Origin: Vibrio fluvialis
Lineage (GTDB): Bacteria; Pseudomonadota; Gammaproteobacteria; Enterobacterales; Vibrionaceae
Assembly (NCBI RefSeq): GCF_900460245.1
Contig: NZ_UHIP01000002.1
Location: forward strand, 1,054,001-1,118,000
Direction of reading: 5' to 3'
DNA: 64,000 bases
Shown here: positions 28,206 to 36,976 of the stretch, piece after piece
Layout of the letters: the number at the start of each line of letters is the position of its first letter
Position numbering within the stretch: the first letter of the stretch is position 1
Position numbers and translations under genes: made by a program
The notes under the pieces: generated by a model
Database searches by the model: none
What the model was told of the DNA's origin: nothing
The model's input: only the letters and a program-made list of their open reading frames with translations

Positions 28206-29480
28206 ATGGAAAACGTAAGCAAACAGTGGCTTGGATTGCCGCTCAATCTGATCTGGGGATACATCGCGATTGCCATCTTTATGACCGGCGATGGCTTTGA
28301 GCTGGCATTCCTGTCGCACTACATCACTGAGTTGGGCTTTACGCCAGCGCAGTCCTCTTTTGCCTTTACGCTGTATGGTTTGGCTGCTGCGCTGGCAGCT
28401 TGGGTATCCGGTGTGGTTGCAGAGATCATCACACCGCAGAAAACGATGAAAATCGGCTTCTTGCTGTGGTGTACTTTCCACGTCCTGTTCTTAACCTTCG
28501 GGTTGGGGCAGTCAAACTACGCGCTCATTTTGCTGTTTTACGGCATTCGCGGCTTTGCCTATCCGCTGTTCCTTTATTCCTTCATTGTGGTGATCGTGCA
28601 CAATGTGCGCAGTGATGGCGTCAGTTCCGCGCTAGGTTGGTTCTGGACGGTGTATTCGATCGGTATCGGCGTGGCCGGAAGCTACATTCCAAGTTTCACC
28701 ATTCCTTGGATTGGCGAGCTGGGTACTTTGTGGCTGTCATTGGCGTTTTGTGCCGCTGGCGGTTTGATTGCCATGATTGCGCTGCGTAAGGTGAAAACGC
28801 CAACGCACATGCACAATCTCACCACCAAACAGAAACTGACCGAGCTCAGCCGCGCCGTGACGCTGCTTTACACCAACAAAAATGTGCTCTATTCCAGCTT
28901 TGTTCGCATCATCAATACGCTGTCGCTGTTTGGTTTTGCGGTCATCATGCCGATGATGTTTGTCGACGATTTGGGCTTTACGACATCCGAATGGCTTCAG
29001 GTGTGGGCGGTTTTCTTCTTCACCACCATCTTTTCCAATGTCTTCTGGGGCATCATGGGCGAGAAACTGGGCTGGTTGAAGGTGGTGCGCTGGTTTGGCT
29101 GTGTGGGCATGGCGTTGTCTAGCCTTGCGTTCTATTACATTCCCCAGCACTTTGGCAATAACTTCGCCATGGCGCTGATCCCGGCGATTGCGCTGGGTAT
29201 TTTTGTTGCCGCATTTGTACCCATGGCGGCCGTCTTTCCTGCGCTGGAACCCAAGCACAAAGGCGCGGCGATTTCGGTCTATAACTTGTCGGCCGGTTTA
29301 TCGAACTTTTTGGCGCCAGCGATTGCGGTGATCGTGTTGCCGTACTTCAGCACCATCGGGGTAGTGATTACCTATACTGCCTTGTACGTGCTGGCGTTTT
29401 TCTTCACCTATCGCATCAAGGTGAACCAACCTGGATTTGAAACCGAATTTGTTGATTCAGGTAAAGTCACCGTTGCTTAA
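28206..29480 (+). CDS. MFS polyol transporter (RbtT/DalT-like)
   Basis: 424 residues with 12 predicted membrane helices. The protein resembles ribitol/D-arabinitol permeases of enteric bacteria. GDGFELAFLSHYITELGFTPAQSSFAFTLYGLAAALAAWVSGV (about 30-72) covers helices 1-2 and the first MFS loop. It lies third in the cassette after dehydrogenase and kinase genes, so it probably imports the same polyol by proton symport. A strong terminator follows its stop. Confidence 0.85.
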   Translation: MENVSKQWLGLPLNLIWGYIAIAIFMTGDGFELAFLSHYITELGFTPAQSSFAFTLYGLAAALAAWVSGVVAEIITPQKTMKIGFLLWCTFHVLFLTFGLGQSNYALILLFYGIRGFAYPLFLYSFIVVIVHNVRSDGVSSALGWFWTVYSIGIGVAGSYIPSFTIPWIGELGTLWLSLAFCAAGGLIAMIALRKVKTPTHMHNLTTKQKLTELSRAVTLLYTNKNVLYSSFVRIINTLSLFGFAVIMPMMFVDDLGFTTSEWLQVWAVFFFTTIFSNVFWGIMGEKLGWLKVVRWFGCVGMALSSLAFYYIPQHFGNNFAMALIPAIALGIFVAAFVPMAAVFPALEPKHKGAAISVYNLSAGLSNFLAPAIAVIVLPYFSTIGVVITYTALYVLAFFFTYRIKVNQPGFETEFVDSGKVTVA

Positions 29481-29490
29481 CACGGTTTAG

Positions 29491-29530
29491 GGTATGGCAA
29501 TGGCTTTGGTTGCCATACCTTTTTTATTTT
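29491..29530 (+). terminator. Terminator after the polyol transporter
   Basis: Perfect 10-bp stem GGTATGGCAA with its complement and nine-base loop, then TTTTTTATTTTT. It lies before the HAD gene, so that gene is reached by read-through or its own promoter. Confidence 0.85.
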
Positions 29531-29540
29531 TGAGGTAAGT

Positions 29541-30197
29541 ATGAACAAAAAAGCAGTAATTTTTGATATGGATGGCGTGATCATTGACTCCGAGCCGTTG
29601 TGGCAGGAAGCGCAGATTGAATCTCTGGCCGGGTTCGGTGTGGCGATCACGCGTCTGGATTGTGAACAACTGACCATGGGTAAGCGCATTGATGAGATTG
29701 CGCGCACCTGGTGTCAAACGTATTCGTTGGCGGTTGACTCAGAAGTGTTAGAAACCCTGATTCTGACCAAGCTGTGTCAGCGCATTTCGGCAACGGGCGA
29801 AGCGATGGCAGGCGTGTACGACGCCTTACGATTTTTTGTCGAACAGGGCATGCGCATTGCGCTCGCGACCTCTTCAAACCACGTGGTGATCAAAGCAGTG
29901 TTTGACCGTTTATCGCTTTGGGACAAATTCAGCGTGATTTGCAGTGCGGAAGATGAAAAGCACGGCAAACCGCAACCGGATGTGTACCTGACCGCCGCGC
30001 GCAAACTCAATGTTGCGGTGTCGGATTGCTTGGTGATTGAAGACAGCTTCACCGGCTTAACTGCGGCCAAACGTGCTGGTATGACGACATATCTGGTCTC
30101 GCCTGAGAGCCAACAAGACAAATTTGCCATCGCCGATGCGCGATTTTTGGATCTTAACACCGTGATTGCTTCGTTACGCAACGCGATTGTCGGTTAG
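29541..30197 (+). CDS. hxpB: HAD-family sugar phosphatase, HxpB/YniC-like
   Basis: 218 residues. A haloacid dehalogenase-like hydrolase. VIFDMDGVIIDSEPLW (7-22) holds the nucleophile D9 and acid/base D11; ALATSSN (about 113-119) is motif II; KHGKPQPDVYL motif III; CLVIEDSFTGLTAAKRAGM motif IV. The cap domain lies at about 18-85. It resembles E. coli YniC, a hexitol and 2-deoxyglucose 6-phosphate phosphatase. It could remove dead-end sugar phosphates from the arabinitol pathway. It begins only 10 bases after the terminator T tract. Confidence 0.85.
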   Translation: MNKKAVIFDMDGVIIDSEPLWQEAQIESLAGFGVAITRLDCEQLTMGKRIDEIARTWCQTYSLAVDSEVLETLILTKLCQRISATGEAMAGVYDALRFFVEQGMRIALATSSNHVVIKAVFDRLSLWDKFSVICSAEDEKHGKPQPDVYLTAARKLNVAVSDCLVIEDSFTGLTAAKRAGMTTYLVSPESQQDKFAIADARFLDLNTVIASLRNAIVG

Positions 30198-30208
30198 TCC
30201 AATATTTC

Positions 30209-30265
30209 ATTGCGGTTAAAGTGGCCGCAATCATTTAATTTATTATGGACTTTGGATTCCATAAT
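30209..30265. promoter_or_regulatory. Two short inverted repeats upstream of nfsB
   Basis: ATTGCGG/CCGCAAT (30209-30231) may be a weak terminator of the HAD gene. ATTATGGA/TCCATAAT (30242-30265), eight-base arms with an eight-base loop, may be an operator for the nitroreductase gene. Both are suggestive only. Confidence 0.35.
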
Positions 30266-30391
30266 GTTTGGCATGATTGGCAATCGAATTCCCGCAGAAT
30301 GAATCGCATAATGCAATCACTTTGAAAAACACAGTTGCTCAATCGACTCATTCAGCGACTTAACCAGTTACACTACTTGCGGGAAACCACC

Positions 30392-31051
30392 ATGTCGAAC
30401 CAAATTATTGCAGACCTGACTAAACGTTATACAGCCAAGCGTTACGATGCGAACAAGAAAATCTCATCAGACGATATGGCGATCATCAAAGAGGCGCTGC
30501 GTCTTTCTGCTTCATCTATCAACGCACAGCCTTGGAAATTTATCGTGATTGAGAGCGATGCGGCGAAGCAACGTTTCCATGATACGTTTGAACGAAAACA
30601 CCAATTCAACCAACCGCATGCGAAAGCGGCGTCGCACACTGTGTTGCTGGCGTACAACCCTAAATTCACCAAAGACGATTATCGTAAAGTGGCCGACGTT
30701 GAAGTGTCATCGGGTCATCTGCCAGCGGATCGCTATGACGGTTTCTTAAATGGTGCATTCACGTTTGCGGAAGCGAATACTGACGACAACGGCTTTAACG
30801 GCCACTGGACGAAAGCGCAAACTTACATCGCATTGGGTAACCTGCTACATGTGTTGGCTCGTCTGGGTATCGATTCCACCCCTATGGAAGGCGTAGACCA
30901 AGAGCTGATCGGTGACGTGTTCAGCGAAGAGCTGGATGGGTATGTGTGTGATGTGGCGGTCGCAATGGGTTACCACCTAGAGCTGGAAGACTACAACCAT
31001 GGTCTGCCTAAAGCGCGTTTGCCGCTGGATCAGGTGGTGACGGTACTGTAA
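30392..31051 (+). CDS. nfsB: Oxygen-insensitive NAD(P)H nitroreductase (NfsB family)
   Basis: 219 residues. An FMN-dependent dimeric nitroreductase. TKRYTAKRYDANKKIS and LSASSINAQPWKFIVI are the FMN-binding N-terminal blocks; the C-terminal AMGYHLELEDYNHGLPKARLP is conserved. E. coli NfsB has 217 residues. A longer frame from 30335 exists, but the ATG at 30392 aligns with the family start and has GCGGGAAA upstream. Reduces nitroaromatics and quinones. A LysR gene follows downstream after a terminator. Confidence 0.93.
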   Translation: MSNQIIADLTKRYTAKRYDANKKISSDDMAIIKEALRLSASSINAQPWKFIVIESDAAKQRFHDTFERKHQFNQPHAKAASHTVLLAYNPKFTKDDYRKVADVEVSSGHLPADRYDGFLNGAFTFAEANTDDNGFNGHWTKAQTYIALGNLLHVLARLGIDSTPMEGVDQELIGDVFSEELDGYVCDVAVAMGYHLELEDYNHGLPKARLPLDQVVTVL

Positions 31052-31071
31052 TCCGTCTCTCGGTTTGTTAT

Positions 31072-31103
31072 GCAAAAGCGCCTTCGTGGCGCTTTTTGCA
31101 TTT
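31072..31103 (+). terminator. Terminator after nfsB
   Basis: AAAAGCGCC, loop TTCGT, GGCGCTTTTT, followed by GCATTT. Confidence 0.8.
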
Positions 31104-31171
31104 CTCGGGGCTTAGTTATCTTTGTTGTTCGTGTGTTAGTATTCTTCGATAACTTGTTGTCTGGAAGCGTT

Positions 31172-32104
31172 ATGTCGATTAGTCACCAACTGTCTCTGTT
31201 TGTCGATGTGGTTCGTCAGGGCTCATTTTCTAAAGCGGCGTTATTGCATGATATGGATAACTCGGCGCTGTCAAAGCAGATCAAAAAGCTGGAACAGAGT
31301 CTGGGTGTTCAGTTGTTGAACCGCTCAACCCGTACCATTTCGCTCACACCCGTTGGCGATGAAATCTACCAGCAGGCGCAGGTGCTGGAAGATACGCTCA
31401 TCAATATCCAACGTATTGCGGAAACCTACCAGTCAAAGCCCAGTGGCAGCATTAAAATTGCCGCTCCCAACTATTTCGGTCAGCGCTATTTGCAGCCGGT
31501 TCTCGATGCGTTTATCAGCAAATATCCGGAGGTGGAACTGACGCTAGTGCTGGATGATAAACGCGCCGACATCATTGCGGATAAGTTCGATATCGCGATT
31601 CGAATTGGCAAATTGGCCGATTCCAACTTGATCGCCAAGAAGATCACCAACACCAATTTTGTCCTGATAGCCTCAAAAGACTTTGTGGCAAAACATGGTC
31701 TGCCGGAGACTCCCGAAGCTCTGATTAGCCTGCCTGCGGTGATTTATGCCAATGGCGATGTAACGTTAGATAAACTGACGATAAGCTTTGAGCCGGGCAG
31801 CCAAGAGATGCTTAATCTGACCATGAAAGGCAACTTCAAAGTCAACGATGTGAAGCTGGTGGTGGAGTCGATAAAAAAAGGCGTCGGTTATGGATTGATA
31901 GACATGTTTGGTTTGGAAGAGTCATTAGAAGAGGCGGGGTTGGTGCAACTGCTGCCCGGTTATGTAATTTCCACCATGAGTACCGGAATCTACGCCATCT
32001 ATCCTAATCGCCAGCGCAGCCTGTTGGTCGATGACTTTGTCAGTTTGCTGATGAACCACCTCGGCGAACGGCCATTCTGGCTCGACTATGTCGATATGAA
32101 CTAA
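31172..32104 (+). CDS. LysR-family transcriptional regulator
   Basis: 310 residues from the ATG at 31172; a longer frame from 31070 would run through the nfsB terminator and is disfavoured. Winged helix-turn-helix at about 2-60 (SFSKAALLHDMDNSALSKQIKKLEQSLGVQLLNRSTR), then a LysR substrate-binding domain at about 85-295. It belongs to the CrgA/DmlR-like branch. It follows nfsB in the same direction and may control it; the target is not established. Confidence 0.88.
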   Translation: MSISHQLSLFVDVVRQGSFSKAALLHDMDNSALSKQIKKLEQSLGVQLLNRSTRTISLTPVGDEIYQQAQVLEDTLINIQRIAETYQSKPSGSIKIAAPNYFGQRYLQPVLDAFISKYPEVELTLVLDDKRADIIADKFDIAIRIGKLADSNLIAKKITNTNFVLIASKDFVAKHGLPETPEALISLPAVIYANGDVTLDKLTISFEPGSQEMLNLTMKGNFKVNDVKLVVESIKKGVGYGLIDMFGLEESLEEAGLVQLLPGYVISTMSTGIYAIYPNRQRSLLVDDFVSLLMNHLGERPFWLDYVDMN

Positions 32105-32130
32105 AAAAGCGAGCTGAAGAGCTCGCTTTT
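32105..32130. terminator. Bidirectional terminator between LysR and the racemase gene
   Basis: Perfect 11-bp stem AAAAGCGAGCT with loop GAAG and complement ending TTTT. It serves both converging genes. Confidence 0.85.
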
Positions 32131-32147
32131 GACTTTAGAACGGATAC

Positions 32148-33377
32148 TTATTTCACGTAAACACGTGGGTTAGCGCTGCCCCAAAGGGTGTAAAGTTCAG
32201 GGAAAATCACTTCCGCGTTGTTTTCCATTTCCGAGGCGGAAATGGTCTCGCCTTGTGATTGACCAAACAACACCACTTCGCTGCCCGCTTTCACGCCTTT
32301 GATGTGGGTCACATCCACCATGGTGGTGTTCATCGACGCCACGCCTACCACGTTGGCACGTTGACCGTTAATGATCACCTGCGCTTTGTTGCCCATTTTA
32401 CGTGGATAACCGTCTGAGTAACCGACCGGAACGTTCGCCATCAGGCTGTCTTGCTGCGTGGTGAAGGTGCTGTCGTAACCTACGGTGCTGTTTTTCGGCA
32501 GGTGATGCAGTGATGCCACGCGCGTCTTGAATGACACGATTGACGGGTACTCCGGATTGGTCGGCTGATCGCCGTACAGTACTCCGCCAGGACGCACCAT
32601 ATCCAGTTGCGCTTCTGGCACATTCAGCGCTGTGAACGAGTTCGCCACGTGCAGCAGAATGTCTTCGCGGTTGAGTTTCGCTTCTTTGATCAACCATGCC
32701 GAATGGGTGTTGAAAGACGCCAGTTTTTGGCGCACTTCGTCCGCGTCGTAGCTCGGGAAGTGCGTCATGATACCGACAATACGCACGCCTTTGGCGGCCG
32801 CGATTTGTAGTGATTCTTTCTTGCCGGCGTCGGTAGTCATATCAATGCCGTTACGGCCCATGCCACCGTCGTTCAGTGCCAGATGCACTTTGATGTCGTG
32901 TCCGGCTTTTTTTGCCAAAGCAGAGAGCGCTTTGGCTTGTTCTGCGCTACCGATCAGCTCTTCCACGTTAAGGTGCATCGCGTCTTTGATTTCGCCAAGG
33001 CTGGCTGAACGAACACGCATCAATTCACCTTTAAAGCCGCTGTCGCGCACTGCTTGCGCTTCCGCATTGCTGGCAATCGCGACACAAGGGATCTGCTGCT
33101 CAAGAATGGTTGGCATCAAACCCTGAATACCGTTGCCATAGGCGTTGGCTTTCATGACCGCACAGATCTTTGTGTGGCTGTTCATTTTCGATTTGAACTG
33201 TTCGATGTTGTCGCGGAACTGCGTTAGGTTGATCTCAAGCCAGGCGTTGGCCGCTTGAATGTCTTGTTGCTGAGTGTCACCGCTGAAAAGATTTAAAGGC
33301 GCGCTTAACGCTGGTGTAGCGGTAGCGAAAGTGGCAGCGGCGATGGAGAAAGCCAGTAACGTTTTCTTTAGACGCAT
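32148..33377 (-). CDS. bsrV: Periplasmic broad-specificity amino acid racemase (BsrV-like)
   Basis: 409 residues. A PLP fold-type III racemase like alanine racemase but with a signal peptide (1-26, ending TPALSA), so it acts in the periplasm. [13 protein letters not shown] places the PLP lysine at K76. VGYDSTF carries the second catalytic tyrosine. Length and the exported form match Vibrio BsrV, which makes D-Met, D-Leu and other non-canonical D-amino acids that edit the cell wall. AAGGAGA is six bases before the ATG. A chemoreceptor gene lies just upstream in the same direction. A plain alanine racemase is possible but less likely. Confidence 0.9.
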   Translation of the reverse strand: MRLKKTLLAFSIAAATFATATPALSAPLNLFSGDTQQQDIQAANAWLEINLTQFRDNIEQFKSKMNSHTKICAVMKANAYGNGIQGLMPTILEQQIPCVAIASNAEAQAVRDSGFKGELMRVRSASLGEIKDAMHLNVEELIGSAEQAKALSALAKKAGHDIKVHLALNDGGMGRNGIDMTTDAGKKESLQIAAAKGVRIVGIMTHFPSYDADEVRQKLASFNTHSAWLIKEAKLNREDILLHVANSFTALNVPEAQLDMVRPGGVLYGDQPTNPEYPSIVSFKTRVASLHHLPKNSTVGYDSTFTTQQDSLMANVPVGYSDGYPRKMGNKAQVIINGQRANVVGVASMNTTMVDVTHIKGVKAGSEVVLFGQSQGETISASEMENNAEVIFPELYTLWGSANPRVYVK

Positions 33378-33441
33378 AACGTCTCCTTATACAGTTATTG
33401 TTGGAGGAGGGTAGAGATAAGATTCAGAAAGCGTTGGGGTC

Positions 33442-33461
33442 GGCACTCCGTGAGGAGTGCC
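33442..33461. other. Hairpin between chemoreceptor and racemase genes
   Basis: GGCACTCC, GNRA loop GTGA, GGAGTGCC, extended by GTC/GAC-like flanks. No T run is present, so termination of the chemoreceptor transcript is uncertain. Confidence 0.4.
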
Positions 33462-33468
33462 AGACAGA

Positions 33469-35100
33469 TTAATGCAGTTTAAAGCGTCCCATTACATCCT
33501 GAAGTGACACAGAAAGTTGGCTCAGCTCACGACATGCTTGCGCCGTTTGCTGTGAACCTTGCGCGACTTCCTGTGAAGCAAAGTGAATGTTCTCGATACT
33601 GCGGCTCAGTTCTTCAGCAACCGAATCTTGTTGGTTACAGGCGGTCGCGATTTGGCTACCCATGTCAGAGATATCGGCGATAGAACGTTCGATCTCGCCC
33701 ATCAGTTGTTTCGATTGCAGGCCTTGTTGCGCGCAACCAGTAATGCTGGTGCGTGACAATTCGGTCGCTGACTTGGCATCTTTTGCCAGAGATTGCAGCT
33801 GCTCGATAATGGTGGTGATTTCGCTGGTCGATTGCTGAGTGCGTCCCGCCAGTGTACGAACTTCATCGGCCACCACAGCAAAACCACGGCCTGATTCACC
33901 CGCACGCGCGGCTTCAATTGCGGCGTTCAACGCCAACAGGTTGGTTTGGTCTGCGATGTCGCGAATCACGTCCACAATCACGTTGATCTTGCTTGATTGC
34001 AGTTCCAGCTCGGTCACGGTGTCACCGGCATTGCCGATCACGTTCGCCACGTCTTCAATGGTATCGACCATGTGCTGCGTTTCACGCACGCCGTGTTGTG
34101 TGCGCTCATTGGCTTCACTGGCCTGGCTGGCCGACTCTTCGGTGTTGCGTGCAACATCCGCGACCGCCGCTTTCATCTCGGTCATCGCTGTGGCGATATG
34201 GGTGATTTGTAGCTGCTGATCTTTCATGCCAGAAGCCGACAGATCAGAGATTTGCGTCATCTCTTCCACTGCGCTGCTCAGTTGTGTGACAGCCGCGATG
34301 ACGTTGTCGATCACCTGACGCAAATCATCTTGCATCTTGCTGGTGGCATTGGCCAGTTCACCCAGTTCATCGTTACCGATGGCCTGACGGTCAAGATCAC
34401 TGGACAGATCACCAGTTGCAATGGCGTTCGCTTGCGCCACCACCAACTTCAATGGGCCGCAGATCAGACGCGTCAAGACATAAGTCATGGCTACCATGAT
34501 GAGCAGAATGATGACGTTGCTGCCAATAGAAGAAGTACTTAAGTCATTTACCGAGGTAAGAATATGACGCTTATTGTCTTCCATGGCCTTCTTAAGAACC
34601 AGGATCAGTTCGCCCAGCTCAGAGTCAACGTCTTCGAAAGCAGATAAAGATGAAGAAAGAATAGGTTGTGCTTTGATTTTATCGTTGGCTAACATAGCGG
34701 CGTTATATTGATCCATCGTACCGAGATAAATTTCCCAGTTACGCATGATTCGTTTAAACGTTTGCTCTTCTTCTCCCGGCCATACGGTTTTTCCATAAGC
34801 TTCTAATTCGCGAGCGATTTCATTTCGTTTACGAATATTACTTGTAATTTGATTATTTATTTTATCAGCATTATCTAATGTATAAGCGACAAACTGTGAA
34901 CGTCTCCAGCGAGAAAGATCATCGCGAATAGAATCTACACGTTCTACTGCTGGCAGGGTGTCATCGGTGTAGTTGAGGAGCTCTGCTTTAATGTTCTTGA
35001 GCTCAGAAGACAAAAATACGCCAAAGGCGATATTAATTAATGCTATGATCAGAAAGGAAAAAGAAATCTTTTTCGCAATGGAAAGATTCTTGATAAACAT
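33469..35100 (-). CDS. Methyl-accepting chemotaxis protein
   Basis: 543 residues. Membrane helix 1 (about 10-30), a periplasmic four-helix-bundle sensor (about 31-185), helix 2 (about 190-212), HAMP (about 213-265) and a cytoplasmic signalling coiled coil. The hairpin tip [35 protein letters not shown] is the CheA/CheW contact. No C-terminal CheR-binding pentapeptide is visible; it ends GRFKLH. The ligand is unknown. The racemase gene downstream invites the guess that it senses amino acids, but this is only proximity. Confidence 0.93.
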   Translation of the reverse strand: MFIKNLSIAKKISFSFLIIALINIAFGVFLSSELKNIKAELLNYTDDTLPAVERVDSIRDDLSRWRRSQFVAYTLDNADKINNQITSNIRKRNEIARELEAYGKTVWPGEEEQTFKRIMRNWEIYLGTMDQYNAAMLANDKIKAQPILSSSLSAFEDVDSELGELILVLKKAMEDNKRHILTSVNDLSTSSIGSNVIILLIMVAMTYVLTRLICGPLKLVVAQANAIATGDLSSDLDRQAIGNDELGELANATSKMQDDLRQVIDNVIAAVTQLSSAVEEMTQISDLSASGMKDQQLQITHIATAMTEMKAAVADVARNTEESASQASEANERTQHGVRETQHMVDTIEDVANVIGNAGDTVTELELQSSKINVIVDVIRDIADQTNLLALNAAIEAARAGESGRGFAVVADEVRTLAGRTQQSTSEITTIIEQLQSLAKDAKSATELSRTSITGCAQQGLQSKQLMGEIERSIADISDMGSQIATACNQQDSVAEELSRSIENIHFASQEVAQGSQQTAQACRELSQLSVSLQDVMGRFKLH

Positions 35101-35436
35101 ATGTTGATATACCTTGATTTTTTATTTTTACTACAAAGTAAACCATATCCGTATATGTAATTTTGATCCGTATTTTTACCGCAAGGCGCGCAAGTTAACA
35201 CTTATTGACTAAATTTTCGATAAGGATATTGGATTAAAATTAAAATAAATTATGTCAATAATTTAATACAGATTTCGAACACGCCATTTTGACGCAGCCA
35301 TAATTCTGACTATGTAGAATTAGTGTTAATTTCAATTCATTTCGTCCTTCGTTTATTTATTCTTTAACGGCACTTCTAACCCTAAATGGTTAGGTTGTTC
35401 ATTGCATAGATATTTTTAAATCGCGCAAACGAATGC
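35101..35436. other. AT-rich intergenic region
   Basis: It holds the chemoreceptor promoter region on the minus strand and decayed DNA before the iutA remnant. No ORF, repeat or RNA is supported. Composition is much more AT-rich than the flanking genes. Confidence 0.5.
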
Positions 35437-35445
35437 GTGGAAAAG

Positions 35446-35706
35446 ATGTTTTTTTCTCAATCGGATAAATCGGTGACCTACAACAAAACCACCATGCTGA
35501 TTGAAGAAATTGAAGATAAAAAACGCGTTTATGGTTTGGAAGCCCTCGCGTCCTATTGGGTACACGAAAACATTCAGCTGGGCGCGTCGGGTCACTATGT
35601 TATTTCTGAAGTCAAAGGCGACGACGGTTTGGAAGATGACGCCGCCGCGTATGACTACAAAGGCCGCGGTCGTACCTACACACTCAACTACCAAGTGAAG
35701 TTCTAA
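35446..35706 (+). pseudogene. iutA: Remnant of ferric aerobactin receptor gene iutA
   Basis: The ORF encodes about 86 residues that match two separated parts of IutA, a TonB-dependent outer-membrane receptor. The first (FFSQSDKSVTYNK to SEVKGDDG) matches a stretch about 150 residues before the IutA end. The second (YDYKGRGRTYTLNYQVKF) matches the extreme C-terminus with its terminal Phe. Roughly 90 intervening residues are missing in frame, and everything upstream is gone; an in-frame stop lies just before the GTG at 35437. No ribosome site or signal peptide is present. The comparison is from memory of E. coli IutA. Confidence 0.75.
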
Positions 35707-35727
35707 CAAGTCCCGTCACACCGATAG

Positions 35728-35759
35728 TTGCGCCCAATCATTATCCGGATTGGGCGCAA
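35728..35759. other. Perfect 12-bp hairpin after the iutA remnant
   Basis: TTGCGCCCAATC and its complement around an eight-base loop. No T run follows on either strand. It may be the old iutA 3' hairpin. Confidence 0.4.
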
Positions 35760-35815
35760 AACATACCGCGTGGAGCGTTTGTTGCTCATTCAGTTGATAA
35801 ATATGAATTATTTTG

Positions 35816-35843
35816 TTGACCTGAAAACTCAATCCGTTAAAGT
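35816..35843 (+). promoter_or_regulatory. Sigma-70 promoter of the tRNA operon
   Basis: TTGACC, 16-base spacer, TAAAGT, then a GC-rich discriminator (ACGCCCCG) as expected for a stable-RNA promoter under stringent control. Confidence 0.55.
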
Positions 35844-35904
35844 ACGCCCCGTTCCCGCGATGATGTCGCCGGAACGGATGGTGTTACCATCGCATGATTG
35901 CGTT

Positions 35905-35991
35905 GCCCTGGTGGTGAAATTGGTAGACACAAGGGATTTAAAATCCCTCGACTTTCGAGTCGTGCCGGTTCAAGTCCGGCCCGGGGCACCA
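35905..35991 (+). tRNA. tRNA-Leu (anticodon UAA)
   Basis: 87 bases with encoded CCA. The acceptor arm GCCCTGG pairs with CCGGGGC, the anticodon stem AGGGA/TCCCT holds the loop TTTAAAA (anticodon TAA), a class II variable arm is present, and GGTTCAAGTCC is the T arm. Confidence 0.95.
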
Positions 35992-36012
35992 TCAACAAAA
36001 ACCATCCATTGA

Positions 36013-36086
36013 GGCGCGTTGGCAGAGTGGCCATGCAGCGGATTGCAAATCCGTGAACCTCGGTTCGACTCCGGGACGCGCCTCCA
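36013..36086 (+). tRNA. tRNA-Cys (anticodon GCA)
   Basis: 74 bases with encoded CCA. The acceptor GGCGCGT pairs with ACGCGCC; GGATT-GCA-AATCC is the anticodon arm; CGGTTCGACTCCG is the T arm. It is cotranscribed with tRNA-Leu, 21 bases upstream. Confidence 0.95.
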
Positions 36087-36094
36087 TTCTTTCT

Positions 36095-36118
36095 AACCAG
36101 CACTTTGCTGGTTTTTTT
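36095..36118 (+). terminator. Terminator of the tRNA operon
   Basis: AACCAGCA, loop CTT, TGCTGGTT, then a T run interrupted by one G. Confidence 0.88.
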
Positions 36119-36297
36119 GTTTTTGCCTCTCACGATTTTCTTATCTCTCTTTGATATGTGCATTACTTCAATGCGATGACGCTCTGCGCTTTGTTGTCTT
36201 CATTTCTAACGATGGGTTGTTCTCCAGCTTACTTATGCGTCTATGCAGAAAGGAATTGCGCTCGATGTTCCGTCATCTTGCAGCGCGAGAACTATAA

Positions 36298-36315
36298 TGT
36301 AACAAGTTGTAACAA
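36298..36315 (+). promoter_or_regulatory. Tandem TGTAACAA repeats upstream of the cupredoxin gene
   Basis: Two exact TGTAACAA copies start 10 bases apart, one helical turn, about 80 bases before the gene. This is a plausible binding site for a response regulator. No other element in this spacer could be supported. Confidence 0.4.
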
Positions 36316-36395
36316 ATTAATCCGAATTGTCGGGTTAACTCTTTCTGGAATAAGCACGTGGTGGTTTTTTAGATCAATAAACAGGAGAGATTATT

Positions 36396-36839
36396 GTGAA
36401 AAATTTACTAAGAATGGCCGCATTTGCCACGGTTGTCATGGCGGCTCAAGTTCCGGCTGCCAGTATGTCTGCTCAGGTTGTTCATGCTGATCTGTGGGAT
36501 CAAATGGGCGTCATGGGGATTAAATTAGATGTGCCCAGCGTTGTTGAAGGTTCAGTGTCTTTTGAAGTGATTAACAGTTCTAAGACCATGGTGCATGAAA
36601 TGTTGGTGGTTAAGGTCAACAATTTTCATGAAAGCTTGCCTTATCAAACGAATGAAGCGCGCGTGATTGAAGATAAAGTACAGGACTTTGGCGAAGTGTC
36701 TGAACTCGAACCGGGTCAGTCTGGTTCACTGACGGTCAACCTGAAACCAGGTAAGTACTTGCTGCTGTGTAACATACCTGGGCACTATGAAATGGGTATG
36801 TTCACCCCATTTATCGTGGAACCCAAAATGGGCAAGTAA
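36396..36839 (+). CDS. Periplasmic cupredoxin (type I copper protein)
   Basis: 147 residues with a signal peptide (about 1-22). A single plastocyanin/azurin-like domain whose copper ligands are visible: H67, C125, H130 and M135 (pattern C-x4-H-x4-M in LLLCNIPGHYEMGM). It would carry electrons or bind copper in the periplasm. The start is GTG with AGGAGA eight bases upstream. It stands alone between the tRNAs and a BCCT transporter, so its partner is unknown. Similar proteins are annotated as copper-binding or sulfocyanin-like. Confidence 0.88.
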   Translation: MKNLLRMAAFATVVMAAQVPAASMSAQVVHADLWDQMGVMGIKLDVPSVVEGSVSFEVINSSKTMVHEMLVVKVNNFHESLPYQTNEARVIEDKVQDFGEVSELEPGQSGSLTVNLKPGKYLLLCNIPGHYEMGMFTPFIVEPKMGK

Positions 36840-36941
36840 GAGCGTCACGACACAATGGGTGAGGGGGAACTTGTTCTATTGTTCGATGGTTGCTACACCA
36901 GTGTGATCGCGTGCCGACCAAGATCTCAGTGATGTGGGCAC

Positions 36942-36970
36942 AAAAAAGGCCAGCCCAAGCTGACCTTTTT
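36942..36970. terminator. Bidirectional terminator between cupredoxin and BCCT genes
   Basis: AAAAAGGCCAGC, loop CCAA, GCTGACCTTTTT; one mismatch in a 12-bp stem, with A and T runs on the two sides. Confidence 0.8.
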
Positions 36971-36976
36971 ATTTTC

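Noticed and set aside
35728..36163. ORFs on both strands covering the tRNA-Leu and tRNA-Cys genes
   Set aside because: The tRNA structures are complete and explain this DNA; the ORFs are by-products.
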